From: Methylotenera_A sp046598525
Lineage (GTDB): Bacteria; Pseudomonadota; Gammaproteobacteria; Burkholderiales; Methylophilaceae
NCBI GenBank assembly: GCA_046598525.1
Contig: JBKJIJ010000015.1
Span: 38,552-102,551 of the forward strand
Length of the DNA: 64,000 bases
Direction: 5' to 3'
The notes beneath the pieces were generated by a model. The model had not been told where the DNA came from. It was given only the letters and a program-made list of their open reading frames with translations, and did no database searches. The translations under genes and the position numbers were made by a program. Within the stretch, counting starts at the first letter, position 1. Every line of letters starts with the position of its first letter. This document shows positions 17,098 through 25,203 of this stretch, one piece after another.

Positions 17098-18906
17098 TTG
17101 GCTAATTCGCAGTCAGCAAACCAACCATCTGTGGCGGCTTCTAGCTTTAGCATCCACGGCATTGGCGTATCTAGCGGTATAGCCATTGGGCGCGCACATT
17201 TGGTTTCAAATGCATTGCTAGAGGTTGTGCATTATGTGTTGCCTGCGCATTTGGTGGATGACGAAATTACGCGCTTTGCGGCAGCAATTGTTACCGTTAA
17301 AAAAGAATTAGAAACCATTCAAAGCCAGCTGTCTAAAAATGCGCCGGCTGAAATCAGCGCTTTTATCAATACGCATTTGATGATGCTGGCCGATAAATCG
17401 CTATCCGAAATCCCCAAAGAGATTATCCGTAGAGAGCAATGCAACGCCGAATGGGCGATTAAGCAGCAAATGGATGATATTGTTGAGCAATTTGACGCGA
17501 TTGAAGATGAGTACCTGCGTGAGCGCAAGCAAGACGTAGTGCAAGTGGTAGAGCGGGTAATTAAAGTGCTATTGGGTCATCCTAATCAGGCGCCAAATCA
17601 AGCTTCTAATCAACAATCAACAAAACAGCAATCAGTAAAACAGCAAGAAAACGCCACTATTTTGGTGGCGCACGATATTTCGCCAGCCGATGCGATTCAA
17701 TTTAAGCAGCACCATTTTGCCGCGTTTATCACCGATGTAGGCGGCGTGACATCGCATACCGCTATTTTGGCACGCAGCTTAAATATTCCGTCTATTGTGG
17801 CGTTGCAGCGCGCACGCGATTTAATTGATGATAATGAGCTGATTATTGTAGACGGCAGCTTGGGTGTGGTGATTGTTAACCCAAGCAAAGAAATTTTGGC
17901 TGAATACAAACTGCGCCAAGAACAATGGGAGCTGGAACAGCAAAAATTACAACGCATTAAATCCACCAAAGCAGTCACCATGTGCGGCACCGCGATTGAG
18001 CTGCAAGCCAATATTGAGGTGCCCGAAGATGTGATTGCGGCAAAAGCAGCCGGCGCGACTGGTATTGGTTTGTACCGTACCGAATTTTTGTTTATGAACA
18101 AGCGCGAAATGCCAGATGAAGAAGAGCAATTTTTAGCGTATAAGCAAGTGGCTGAGGCCATGAAAGGCATGCCAGTCACTATTCGCACGCTGGATTTAGG
18201 TGCTGATAAGCAAATGAACCCAGACACTATTAGCAATTGCGCCAACCCCGCATTGGGCCTGCGCGCCGTGCGCCTATGTTTGAGCGAGCCGCAAATTTTT
18301 CTAACGCAATTACGTGCGCTTCTACGTGCTTCCAATTATGGGCATATCAAGATTTTAATCCCCATGTTGTCGACATTATCCGAGTTACGCCAAACCAAAA
18401 TTTTGCTAGAGCGCGCAAAAGTCAGCTTGCGTAAACAGAATATTCCGTTTGATGAAAATATAGCGCTAGGCGGCATGATTGAAGTGCCAGCGGCGGCCAT
18501 CAATGCCGAAGCGTTTGCCAAAGAGCTGGATTTTATGTCGATTGGCACCAACGATTTGATTCAATACACCTTGGCGATTGACCGCACTGATGACGCCGTT
18601 GCGCATCTTTATAACGCCTTGCATCCATCGGTTTTAAAGTTGATTTCGATGACCATTAAAGCGGGTGCCAAGCTGGGTAAATCGGTGGCGGTATGCGGCG
18701 AAATGGCGGGTGATGCCAAGCTGACCAAGTTGTTAATTGGTATGGGATTGCGCCAAATGTCGATGCATCCTAGCAATATTTTAAGTGTAAAACAGCAAGT
18801 TTTGCATAGCCAAATTACCCAGCTAAATGCCAATGCAAACAAAGTGTTAAGCAACACGGATCTGGAAAAAATTGAACTATTGGTTGCCAAATTTAATCTT
18901 CAATAA
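17098..18906 (+). CDS. ptsI: PTS enzyme I (phosphoenolpyruvate-protein phosphotransferase)
   Basis: A 602-residue EI starting with TTG two bases after ptsH. GGVTSHTAILARS carries the active His220. The PEP-binding barrel has GIGLYRTEFLFM, the loop RTLDLGADK, GMIEVPAA, FMSIGTNDLIQY and the catalytic Cys in VCGEMAGD. Between the HPr-binding helices and the His domain lies a Gln/Asn/Ser-rich stretch (161-185) not seen in typical EI. It uses PEP to charge HPr. A MITE-like repeat follows immediately. Confidence 0.96.
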   Translation: MANSQSANQPSVAASSFSIHGIGVSSGIAIGRAHLVSNALLEVVHYVLPAHLVDDEITRFAAAIVTVKKELETIQSQLSKNAPAEISAFINTHLMMLADKSLSEIPKEIIRREQCNAEWAIKQQMDDIVEQFDAIEDEYLRERKQDVVQVVERVIKVLLGHPNQAPNQASNQQSTKQQSVKQQENATILVAHDISPADAIQFKQHHFAAFITDVGGVTSHTAILARSLNIPSIVALQRARDLIDDNELIIVDGSLGVVIVNPSKEILAEYKLRQEQWELEQQKLQRIKSTKAVTMCGTAIELQANIEVPEDVIAAKAAGATGIGLYRTEFLFMNKREMPDEEEQFLAYKQVAEAMKGMPVTIRTLDLGADKQMNPDTISNCANPALGLRAVRLCLSEPQIFLTQLRALLRASNYGHIKILIPMLSTLSELRQTKILLERAKVSLRKQNIPFDENIALGGMIEVPAAAINAEAFAKELDFMSIGTNDLIQYTLAIDRTDDAVAHLYNALHPSVLKLISMTIKAGAKLGKSVAVCGEMAGDAKLTKLLIGMGLRQMSMHPSNILSVKQQVLHSQITQLNANANKVLSNTDLEKIELLVAKFNLQ

Positions 18907-18908
18907 AC

Positions 18909-19096
18909 AAAGTGCACATCTATAAACTCAACTTTGCGAGCATCCGCTTTGCGGATTGCCTGCTTAAACCATTACGTCGTCATACAGCGTTGCTCATAAA
19001 AAATAATTCCTTGCATATAAACATATGCGGCGTCATTATTTTTTAATCGCGCCTTGTCTGACTTAGAAATTTGAATTTATAGAAGCACCCTTAAAG
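18909..19096 (-). mobile_element. MITE-like element, copy 1
   Basis: The ends, read inward, are GTGCACATCTATAAACTCAA and, from the other side, GGTGCTTCTATAAATTCAA, which are imperfect terminal inverted repeats. The core on the minus strand reads CAAGGCGCGATTAAAAAATA, then ATGACGCCGCATATG and AAGGAATTATTTTTTATGAG, and is nearly identical to 58517-58580 in opposite orientation. It has no coding capacity. It fills the gap between ptsI and the DUF4870 gene, ending about ten bases before that gene's start. Confidence 0.8.
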
Positions 19097-19105
19097 GAAA
19101 TAAAA

Positions 19106-19447
19106 ATGAGTACAGAAATAATTGTCCCAAACAACGACGATAAAAACATTGCCACTGTTACGCATCTGGGCGGCACCGTTTTTTCGTTTATCCCCGCATT
19201 AATTGTGTGGATTCTTAAAAAGGACGATAGCGCGTACTTAGCCGACCAGTCTAAAGAGGCCTTGAATTTTCAAATTACAATGTTAATTGCGCAGTTTGTG
19301 GCGGGTATTTTGGTGTGGATTTTGATTGGTTTTGTGCTGATTCCGATTGTTTGGATTTTTAACGTTGTTTTTTGCATTATCGCCGCCATCTCAACTAGTA
19401 AGGGCGAAACGTATCGTTACCCGCTTTGCTTAAGATTGATTAATTAA
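19106..19447 (+). CDS. DUF4870 (Tic20-like) small membrane protein
   Basis: A 113-residue membrane protein. NIATVTHLGGTVFSFIPALIVWILKK is followed by SKEALNFQITMLIA and two more hydrophobic stretches, the DUF4870 layout with three to four helices. Function is unknown for the family. It has its own SD (AAAGGAAA) immediately after the MITE-like element, and prlC starts ten bases downstream, so it may be cotranscribed with the peptidase. Confidence 0.8.
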   Translation: MSTEIIVPNNDDKNIATVTHLGGTVFSFIPALIVWILKKDDSAYLADQSKEALNFQITMLIAQFVAGILVWILIGFVLIPIVWIFNVVFCIIAAISTSKGETYRYPLCLRLIN

Positions 19448-19457
19448 AGGATTTACC

Positions 19458-21488
19458 GTGTCACAAAACCCATTATTGTTTTTTTCTGGCTTGCCCAAAT
19501 TTGATGAAGTGAAACCAGCCAATATTAGCCCTGCCGTTGATAGCCTGATTGCAGAAGGCCGCGCCTTGGTTGAGCAACTTGCAACTAGTTCAGAAACGCC
19601 AACATGGGAAAATTTTGCACTTAAGCTAGAAGACCATAGTGAGAAATTGGCCCGTGCTTGGAGCCAAGTAGGGCACATGAATGCGGTAGTGAACAGCCCA
19701 GAATTGCGCGAAGCTTATAATGACAATTTGGCGAAGTTAACCGATTATGGCAGTGATATATCGCAAGATGAGCGTTTATACGAGAAATTCAAAGCAATTC
19801 AAGCCAGCAATAATTTTGCCCAATTAACGCCAACGCAACAAACCATTATTAACCATGAAGTGCGCGATTTTAAATTGGGCGGTGCCGAATTACCTGCCGA
19901 TCAAAAAGTACGCTTTAAAACGGTGAGCGAAGAGCTTTCAAAATTGGGTTCTAAGTTTGAAGAAAACATTATGGATAACACCAACGATTTTAAATATATC
20001 GTTGAAAATGTGGCTGATTTAGCTGGCTTGCCAGAAGATGCGATAGAAGCGGCGGCAGATGCAGCTAAGAAGGATGAAAAAGCTGGTTATCAATTCAGTT
20101 TGCACTTCCCCTCGTATATGCCTGTTTTGCAGTATGCAGATAACCGCGCATTACGCGAAACGCTATATCGCGCCTACGCTACGCGCGCTTCAGAATTGAG
20201 TAAGCCTGAATGGGATAACACAGGTTTGATTAAAGATATTTTGAAACTCAAGCAGGAAGAAGCGCAAATGTTGGGCTTTAAAAACTTTGCTGAGTTGTCA
20301 TTAGCCACCAAAATGGCCGATACGCCAAAACAAGTTACCGACTTTTTAGATACGCTTGCCCAGCGCGCTAAACCTTATGCCGAAAAAGATATGCAAGAGC
20401 TTGTGGCCTATGCCGCAAAGTTAGGCATTAACGATATGCAAGCTTGGGATGTAGCTTATGTGAGCGAAAAATTGCGTGAAGAAAAATATGCGTTTTCTGA
20501 CCTTGAGGTAAAACAATACTTTCCTGAAAGCAAAGTGTTGGCTGGCTTATTTAAAGTGGTTGAAACCATTTTTGGTGTGCAAGTACGCAAAGCGGAAGCA
20601 CCGCTTTGGCATGCGGATGCGGCATTTTATGCCATCTCCGATAGTCAAAATAATCCAATCTCCTATTTTTATTTAGATTTGTACGCCCGCAACAATAAAC
20701 GCGGCGGCGCATGGATGGATGAATGCATTACGCGCCGCAAAACGGCAGCTGGTATTGAGTTGCCAGTGGCTTATTTAACCTGCAACTTCTCTGCGCCAGT
20801 CGGTGGTAAACCAGCCTTATTCACGCATGACGAAGTGATCACCATGTTCCACGAATTTGGCCACGGCTTGCACCATATGCTCACCCAAGTAGACGATTAC
20901 AGCGTTTCTGGCATTAAAGGCGTGGAATGGGATGCGGTGGAATTACCCAGCCAGTTTATGGAAAATTTCTGCTGGGAATGGGAAGTGCTGCGCCACATGA
21001 CTGCCCACGTAGAAACTGGCGCGCAATTGCCGCGTGAGTTATTCGATAAAATGGTGGCGGCTAAAAACTTTCAAGCGGGCATGCAAACCGTGCGCCAAAT
21101 TGAGTTTTCATTATTCGATATGCGCTTGCATGGCGAATTTGACCCAAATGGAAAGTTAACCGCGCTAGATTTAATCGAACAAGTGCGTGATGAAGTAGCC
21201 GTGGTAAGGCCACCAAAATGGAATCGTTTTCCTAATAGCTTTAGCCATATTTTTGCAGGCGGCTACGCGGCGGGTTATTACAGCTACAAATGGGCAGAGG
21301 TTTTATCGGCCGATGCTTACAGCCTGTTTGAAGAAATGGGCACGCTATCTATTGAGGCAGGTAGCCGCTTTAAAAATGAGGTGCTGGCCAAAGGTGGTAG
21401 CCGCCCAGCCATGGAATCATTTGTGGCGTTTAGAGGTAGGGAGCCGAGTTTGGATGCGTTATTGCGTCACAACGGCATGAGTAATTAA
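19458..21488 (+). CDS. prlC: Oligopeptidase A (M3 metallopeptidase)
   Basis: A 676-residue M3-family peptidase starting with GTG. The zinc site HEFGHGLHHML is near residue 470, followed by GVEWDAVELPSQFMENF and, near the C-terminus, FSHIFAGGYAAGYYSYKWAE, all typical of oligopeptidase A (PrlC/OpdA). It is cytoplasmic and degrades signal peptides and other short peptides. The length agrees with the family (about 680). A strong hairpin terminator follows. Confidence 0.93.
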   Translation: MSQNPLLFFSGLPKFDEVKPANISPAVDSLIAEGRALVEQLATSSETPTWENFALKLEDHSEKLARAWSQVGHMNAVVNSPELREAYNDNLAKLTDYGSDISQDERLYEKFKAIQASNNFAQLTPTQQTIINHEVRDFKLGGAELPADQKVRFKTVSEELSKLGSKFEENIMDNTNDFKYIVENVADLAGLPEDAIEAAADAAKKDEKAGYQFSLHFPSYMPVLQYADNRALRETLYRAYATRASELSKPEWDNTGLIKDILKLKQEEAQMLGFKNFAELSLATKMADTPKQVTDFLDTLAQRAKPYAEKDMQELVAYAAKLGINDMQAWDVAYVSEKLREEKYAFSDLEVKQYFPESKVLAGLFKVVETIFGVQVRKAEAPLWHADAAFYAISDSQNNPISYFYLDLYARNNKRGGAWMDECITRRKTAAGIELPVAYLTCNFSAPVGGKPALFTHDEVITMFHEFGHGLHHMLTQVDDYSVSGIKGVEWDAVELPSQFMENFCWEWEVLRHMTAHVETGAQLPRELFDKMVAAKNFQAGMQTVRQIEFSLFDMRLHGEFDPNGKLTALDLIEQVRDEVAVVRPPKWNRFPNSFSHIFAGGYAAGYYSYKWAEVLSADAYSLFEEMGTLSIEAGSRFKNEVLAKGGSRPAMESFVAFRGREPSLDALLRHNGMSN

Positions 21489-21501
21489 TTAACTTAAAAT
21501 G

Positions 21502-21537
21502 ATAGAAGGTTTGTTTTTTTTAAAACAAACCTTCTAT
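21502..21537. terminator. Bidirectional terminator between prlC and hmpA
   Basis: ATAGAAGGTTTGTTT pairs perfectly with AAACAAACCTTCTAT around a short T-rich loop. It lies between two convergent genes and can serve both strands. Confidence 0.8.
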
Positions 21538-21552
21538 TGCAGCCAAATTTAA

Positions 21553-22779
21553 TTAAATTAAATGACTTAAGCTTTCCGGGCCAAACACTTCTCTGTGAAT
21601 TTTGGCAGGATTAATGCCTAACTCCAAAAGCCCTTTCCACTGATCATCCATAAAACCTTGCGGGCCGCAAATATAGTATTCGGCTTCACTGTTTTTATAT
21701 TCAAATTCGTTATCTTTTGATTTGCTTGAAAACGTTTCGACCAAATTCATTTTACCATTTGTTACGCCAGCCTCAATTTCACTTTTATCGTTTAAATACA
21801 GCGCGTTATGCAGATGCGGCATTGAAGCTTTGGCTAAGTCAACATCTTGCTGATGTGATAAATGCAGCCTAGAACGCGCAGCGTGCACAAACAACACAGG
21901 GCGATTTGGATTTTCTTGCGCAAGGCTATTCAGCATTGAAATCATTGGCGTAATGCCAACACCGGCTGAAATTAAACCGATAGGGTGATTGGCTGAAATA
22001 TCCGGCGTAAAATTGCCATAAGGATGGCTAACATCTAACTTATCCCCAACCTGCACATGTTCATGCAACCAATTTGAAAATTTGCCTTCTGGCTTAAGTT
22101 TGTCAGCTATTTCGCGCTTAACTGAAATGCGATAGCTATTTTTATTTGGCGCATCGGATAAGCTATATTGGCGCAATTGCCTAAGCAAAATATCATCAAA
22201 AAAGTTGGCAATGCTTATGTATTGACCTGGTTTAAAATTAGGTAGCGTTTGGTTTTCCGGCGCTTGCAAGGTAAACGAAACAATATCGGTGCCTTGTTGC
22301 TCTTTTTTTACCACCGTCAATTGCATCCAGCTATCGGCTTCAAAACCTGTGGCTTGATAAAGGCGCGCTTCGGCAGAAATTAATTCGCCTGCCAGCAACC
22401 AGTAAGCTTCATCCCAAGCGGCTATCAATTCAGGTGTGGCGGCATCGCCCAGCACCTGTTTAATGGCGCCAAGCAAGAAACGCCCAACAATTGGATAATG
22501 CGACGGTTTAATGCCAATCGAAACATGCTTATGCACAATGCGCTCAATTACTGGCGTTAAGGCCGCCGCATTTTCAATATTAGCGGCGTAAGCAAACACG
22601 GCAGAAGCCAATGATTGTTGTTGTGAGCCGTTGGCTTGATTGCCTAAATTAAACAGATTATTTAGCTCAGGATGCGCAGTAAGCATGTTTTTATAGAACG
22701 CCGTGGTAATGGCTAATCCATGCTCGCGCAACACAGGCACGCTGGCATCAATATAAGGTTTTGCTGTTGCTGATAACAT
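21553..22779 (-). CDS. hmpA: Flavohaemoglobin (nitric oxide dioxygenase)
   Basis: A 408-residue protein. Residues 1-140 are a globin (MLSATAKPYIDASVPVLREHG, proximal His in IVHKHVSIGIKPSHY). A ferredoxin-reductase FAD domain follows (KPGQYISI, RQYSLSDAP) and then an NAD domain (LISAGVGITPMISML, YYICGPQGFMDDQ). It oxidises NO to nitrate. The ATG at 22779 is chosen because the globin starts there and GGAGAAG precedes it. An NsrR-type palindrome lies just upstream and nsrR is next on the same strand. Confidence 0.95.
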   Translation of the reverse strand: MLSATAKPYIDASVPVLREHGLAITTAFYKNMLTAHPELNNLFNLGNQANGSQQQSLASAVFAYAANIENAAALTPVIERIVHKHVSIGIKPSHYPIVGRFLLGAIKQVLGDAATPELIAAWDEAYWLLAGELISAEARLYQATGFEADSWMQLTVVKKEQQGTDIVSFTLQAPENQTLPNFKPGQYISIANFFDDILLRQLRQYSLSDAPNKNSYRISVKREIADKLKPEGKFSNWLHEHVQVGDKLDVSHPYGNFTPDISANHPIGLISAGVGITPMISMLNSLAQENPNRPVLFVHAARSRLHLSHQQDVDLAKASMPHLHNALYLNDKSEIEAGVTNGKMNLVETFSSKSKDNEFEYKNSEAEYYICGPQGFMDDQWKGLLELGINPAKIHREVFGPESLSHLI

Positions 22780-22789
22780 TACTTCTCCA

Positions 22790-22812
22790 AAGTTGCAGTT
22801 AAAATACAACTT
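22790..22812 (-). promoter_or_regulatory. NsrR operator upstream of hmpA
   Basis: On the plus strand AAGTTGCAGTT-A-AAATACAACTT forms an 11-1-11 inverted repeat that matches 9 of 11 positions. This is the spacing and consensus of enterobacterial NsrR sites (AAGATGC-type half sites). It lies next to the hmpA ribosome site, so bound NsrR would block transcription. Confidence 0.65.
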
Positions 22813-22879
22813 AAAATTTAAAAAAATACACTCGCCTGAGTGTAGTAAAAAATAAGCGTAGTTTAGTGATTAAATAAAC

Positions 22880-23341
22880 TCACGCAGCCCTGTCTTTTAA
22901 TTGCGCCTGAAAACGCTGGTGCAGGTGAATCACGGCTGATTGCGTTTTTTGGTTGACCACATCTGCCAATGTAAATCGGTTCATATGCGCATAAAAAACC
23001 TTCAAACCCGTATCTAATACCTCTTTAAGATGGCATTGTCCTTTTAGGACACAAGGCGGTTTGCTACAATCAACCAAGGAAGAAGTGTTTTCCAACTCCT
23101 GCAAAACATCCCCCAACTTTAACTGGTCAGATTGCACGCCAAGGCGCAAACCGCCGTTTCTGCCGCGGGTAGCTAAAACCCAACCTAGCTTATTTAAGCG
23201 GGTAACCACTTTAATTAAATGATTACGCGGCACATTAAACTGATCGGCAATTTCGTTGATTGTTACTGGGATTAAGCGATCATGCTGCGTCAGATACATC
23301 AGCACGCGAAAGCTTAAATCGGTAAATTTGGTTAATTGCAT
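22880..23341 (-). CDS. nsrR: Rrf2-family nitric oxide-sensing repressor NsrR
   Basis: A 153-residue Rrf2 protein. MQLTKFTDLSFRVLMYLT and the winged helix VPRNHLIKVVTRLNKLGWV are followed by the three cluster cysteines in DCSKPPCVLKGQCHLK, spaced C-x4-C-x5-C as in NsrR rather than IscR. It should hold an iron-sulfur cluster that NO destroys, releasing repression. It lies 100 bases upstream of hmpA on the same strand, and a palindromic site sits in its own promoter. Confidence 0.9.
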   Translation of the reverse strand: MQLTKFTDLSFRVLMYLTQHDRLIPVTINEIADQFNVPRNHLIKVVTRLNKLGWVLATRGRNGGLRLGVQSDQLKLGDVLQELENTSSLVDCSKPPCVLKGQCHLKEVLDTGLKVFYAHMNRFTLADVVNQKTQSAVIHLHQRFQAQLKDRAA

Positions 23342-23353
23342 TTGCTTATACTA

Positions 23354-23383
23354 TATATGTTACATATTACATGCAACATATAT
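23354..23383 (-). promoter_or_regulatory. Candidate autoregulatory palindrome upstream of nsrR
   Basis: ATATGTTACAT and ATGCAACATAT are inverted arms, 10 of 11 matching, with a 5-base centre, 13-40 bases upstream of the nsrR start. Rrf2 regulators often repress themselves through such sites. The half-site resembles the hmpA one only partly (GTTnCA). Confidence 0.4.
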
Positions 23384-23455
23384 TTTTAATCATAGGCCAA
23401 GCCAGGTTCTAACGTGCACTTGCAATAAGGCAGCTTGAATAACAAGTTGCCCAGC

Positions 23456-24106
23456 CTAAAAATGGCTTAGCCATTCCTGTAGGCTTTCTACCACTTGGTG
23501 GCAGTTTTCTCTTACAAACTCACTTGGTTGCAATAAATCGGGTACCACCACCACTTTTAAACCAGCGGCAATGGCGGCACAGGCGCCGGTTTCGCTGTCT
23601 TCAAATGCGATGCATTCGCCAACGCTTAAACCCAATTTTTTAACAGCAAGTAGATAAATATCAGGATTCGGCTTGCCATTTGATACTTCTTGCCCACTGG
23701 TCACATGGCTGAAAAAATCCAGCACGCCTACTTGGCCTAAACGCTGGGTAATATGATGGGTGGGGGAAGATGAAGCCACGCTGCAAATAATATTGTTGGC
23801 TTTGTAATATTGCAGCAATTCTAGCGCGCCTTGTTTTAGCGGAAAGTGATGATGGCGCTCAGCTAAGCGCGTATCCAACCCTTGCATGACGCGATTGAAA
23901 TTTTCTACACCGTTTAATTGTTCAATCATTCTGTTGGTTGAATCGGGCCCTGCGCGGCCAATTAGCTGGGTGTATTGCGCTTGGGTGTAAGTAATGCCAA
24001 TCTCAAATGCAGCGGCAATGCAGGCTTGCATAATGATGCGCTCAGAATCAATTAACAGCCCATCCATATCAAATATTGCTGCTTTAATCACGTTTGTTGT
24101 GCCCAA
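23456..24106 (-). CDS. HAD-superfamily phosphatase, beta-phosphoglucomutase-like
   Basis: A HAD hydrolase with nucleophile motif AAIFDMDGLLIDSE, an alpha-helical C1 cap (QLIGRAGPDSTNRM), motif II SVASSSPTHH, motif III GKPNPDIYL and motif IV CIAFEDSETGACAA. This is the YniC/beta-phosphoglucomutase subgroup, which removes phosphate from sugar phosphates such as 2-deoxyglucose-6-phosphate. The start is uncertain: TTG at 24106 or GTG at 24091, neither with a strong SD. It stands alone between nsrR and a palindromic repeat. Confidence 0.82.
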   Translation of the reverse strand: MGTTNVIKAAIFDMDGLLIDSERIIMQACIAAAFEIGITYTQAQYTQLIGRAGPDSTNRMIEQLNGVENFNRVMQGLDTRLAERHHHFPLKQGALELLQYYKANNIICSVASSSPTHHITQRLGQVGVLDFFSHVTSGQEVSNGKPNPDIYLLAVKKLGLSVGECIAFEDSETGACAAIAAGLKVVVVPDLLQPSEFVRENCHQVVESLQEWLSHF

Positions 24107-24178
24107 AAAAGGTGTGACTTTAGCACATAAATTTTCGCTGATATTTAACGATTATTTGTCATGCCATTTAATTAACAT

Positions 24179-24264
24179 CATCCGTGATTCTGAGCTTTGC
24201 GAAGAATCCAACTGCACTACAAATACAAACTGCTGGATTCTTCGCAAAGCTCAGAATGACGGAG
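24179..24264. repeat. Large palindromic intergenic repeat
   Basis: Two 29-base arms, beginning CCGTGATTCTGAGCTTTGCG and ending GCAAAGCTCAGAATGACGG, are inverted with one mismatch around a ~25-base centre. The arm motif CATTCTGAGC...GAAGAATCC recurs at 54157-54233. It lies in the gap before xth and has no coding content. Confidence 0.8.
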
Positions 24265-24372
24265 TTTGTTAATGTGTTTAAAAAAAGTAGGCCATAACGT
24301 AAACAAGCACGTATCAATCCAGCCAATTTTTATGCATGCTAAAATACGCCTAATTATTTTAGGAGTTGCGCT

Positions 24373-25140
24373 GTGAAATTAGCCACATGGAATGTGAACT
24401 CGTTAAATGTGCGTTTACCGCATGTCCTGGATTGGTTGCGTGAAAATCCAATTGATGTGCTTTGTTTGCAAGAAACAAAGCAGGAGGACAGCAAGTTTCC
24501 TTATGAGGCGTTAAAAGAGGCTGGCTATCATGCGGTGCATGCAGGCCAAAAAACTTATAACGGCGTGGCGATTTTAAGCCGCCATGCAATGGCAGATGTA
24601 GAGCGCGGAATCTTTAATTTAGAAGATGAGCAGCAGCGGGTGATTAGCGCGACTATTAACGGCATACGTGTTGTTTGTGTGTATATCGTGAATGGTCAAG
24701 CGGTGGATTCTGATAAATACGCTTATAAAATGCGCTGGCTGGATGCGTTAACCATTTGGCTGACGGAAGAGCTGAAAAAATACCCTAATTTGGTGTTGTT
24801 GGGTGATTACAATATTGCGCCGGAAGACCGCGATTGTCATGATCCAGCGGCTTGGGTTGGGCAGATATTAGTTTCGCCACGTGAGCGTGAGGCATTTCAG
24901 CGGTTAACCGCTTTAGGCTTGCATGATAGCTTTCGGTTATTTGAGCAAGCGGATAAAAGCTTTACGTGGTGGGATTACCGCATGATGGGTTTTAGGCGCA
25001 ATTTTGGTATGCGCATTGACCATATTTTGGTGAGCGATGCACTTAAAAGTAAGTGTGAGAGTTGCGTAATTGATAAAGCACCGCGCAAGCTAGAACGGCC
25101 TTCTGACCATACGCCAGTAATTTTAACGCTTAATAATTAG
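24373..25140 (+). CDS. xth: Exodeoxyribonuclease III
   Basis: A 255-residue EEP-family nuclease starting with GTG, set by AGGAG seven bases upstream. LATWNVNSLNVRLPH, LCLQETKQED (catalytic Glu), LLGDYNIAPEDRD (Asp/Asn), RIDHILVS and PSDHTPVI (catalytic His) are all present. It is an AP endonuclease and 3'-5' exonuclease in base-excision repair. It is convergent with ntrX. Confidence 0.94.
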   Translation: MKLATWNVNSLNVRLPHVLDWLRENPIDVLCLQETKQEDSKFPYEALKEAGYHAVHAGQKTYNGVAILSRHAMADVERGIFNLEDEQQRVISATINGIRVVCVYIVNGQAVDSDKYAYKMRWLDALTIWLTEELKKYPNLVLLGDYNIAPEDRDCHDPAAWVGQILVSPREREAFQRLTALGLHDSFRLFEQADKSFTWWDYRMMGFRRNFGMRIDHILVSDALKSKCESCVIDKAPRKLERPSDHTPVILTLNN

Positions 25141-25203
25141 TTAACAAATTTACTAGATTCCGTGCCAAGCACGTAATCAAAATAAGTATTTAAAATTTGA
25201 TTC

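Noticed and set aside
17697..18335. 212-codon minus-strand frame
   Set aside because: Antisense shadow of ptsI, which has all catalytic motifs.
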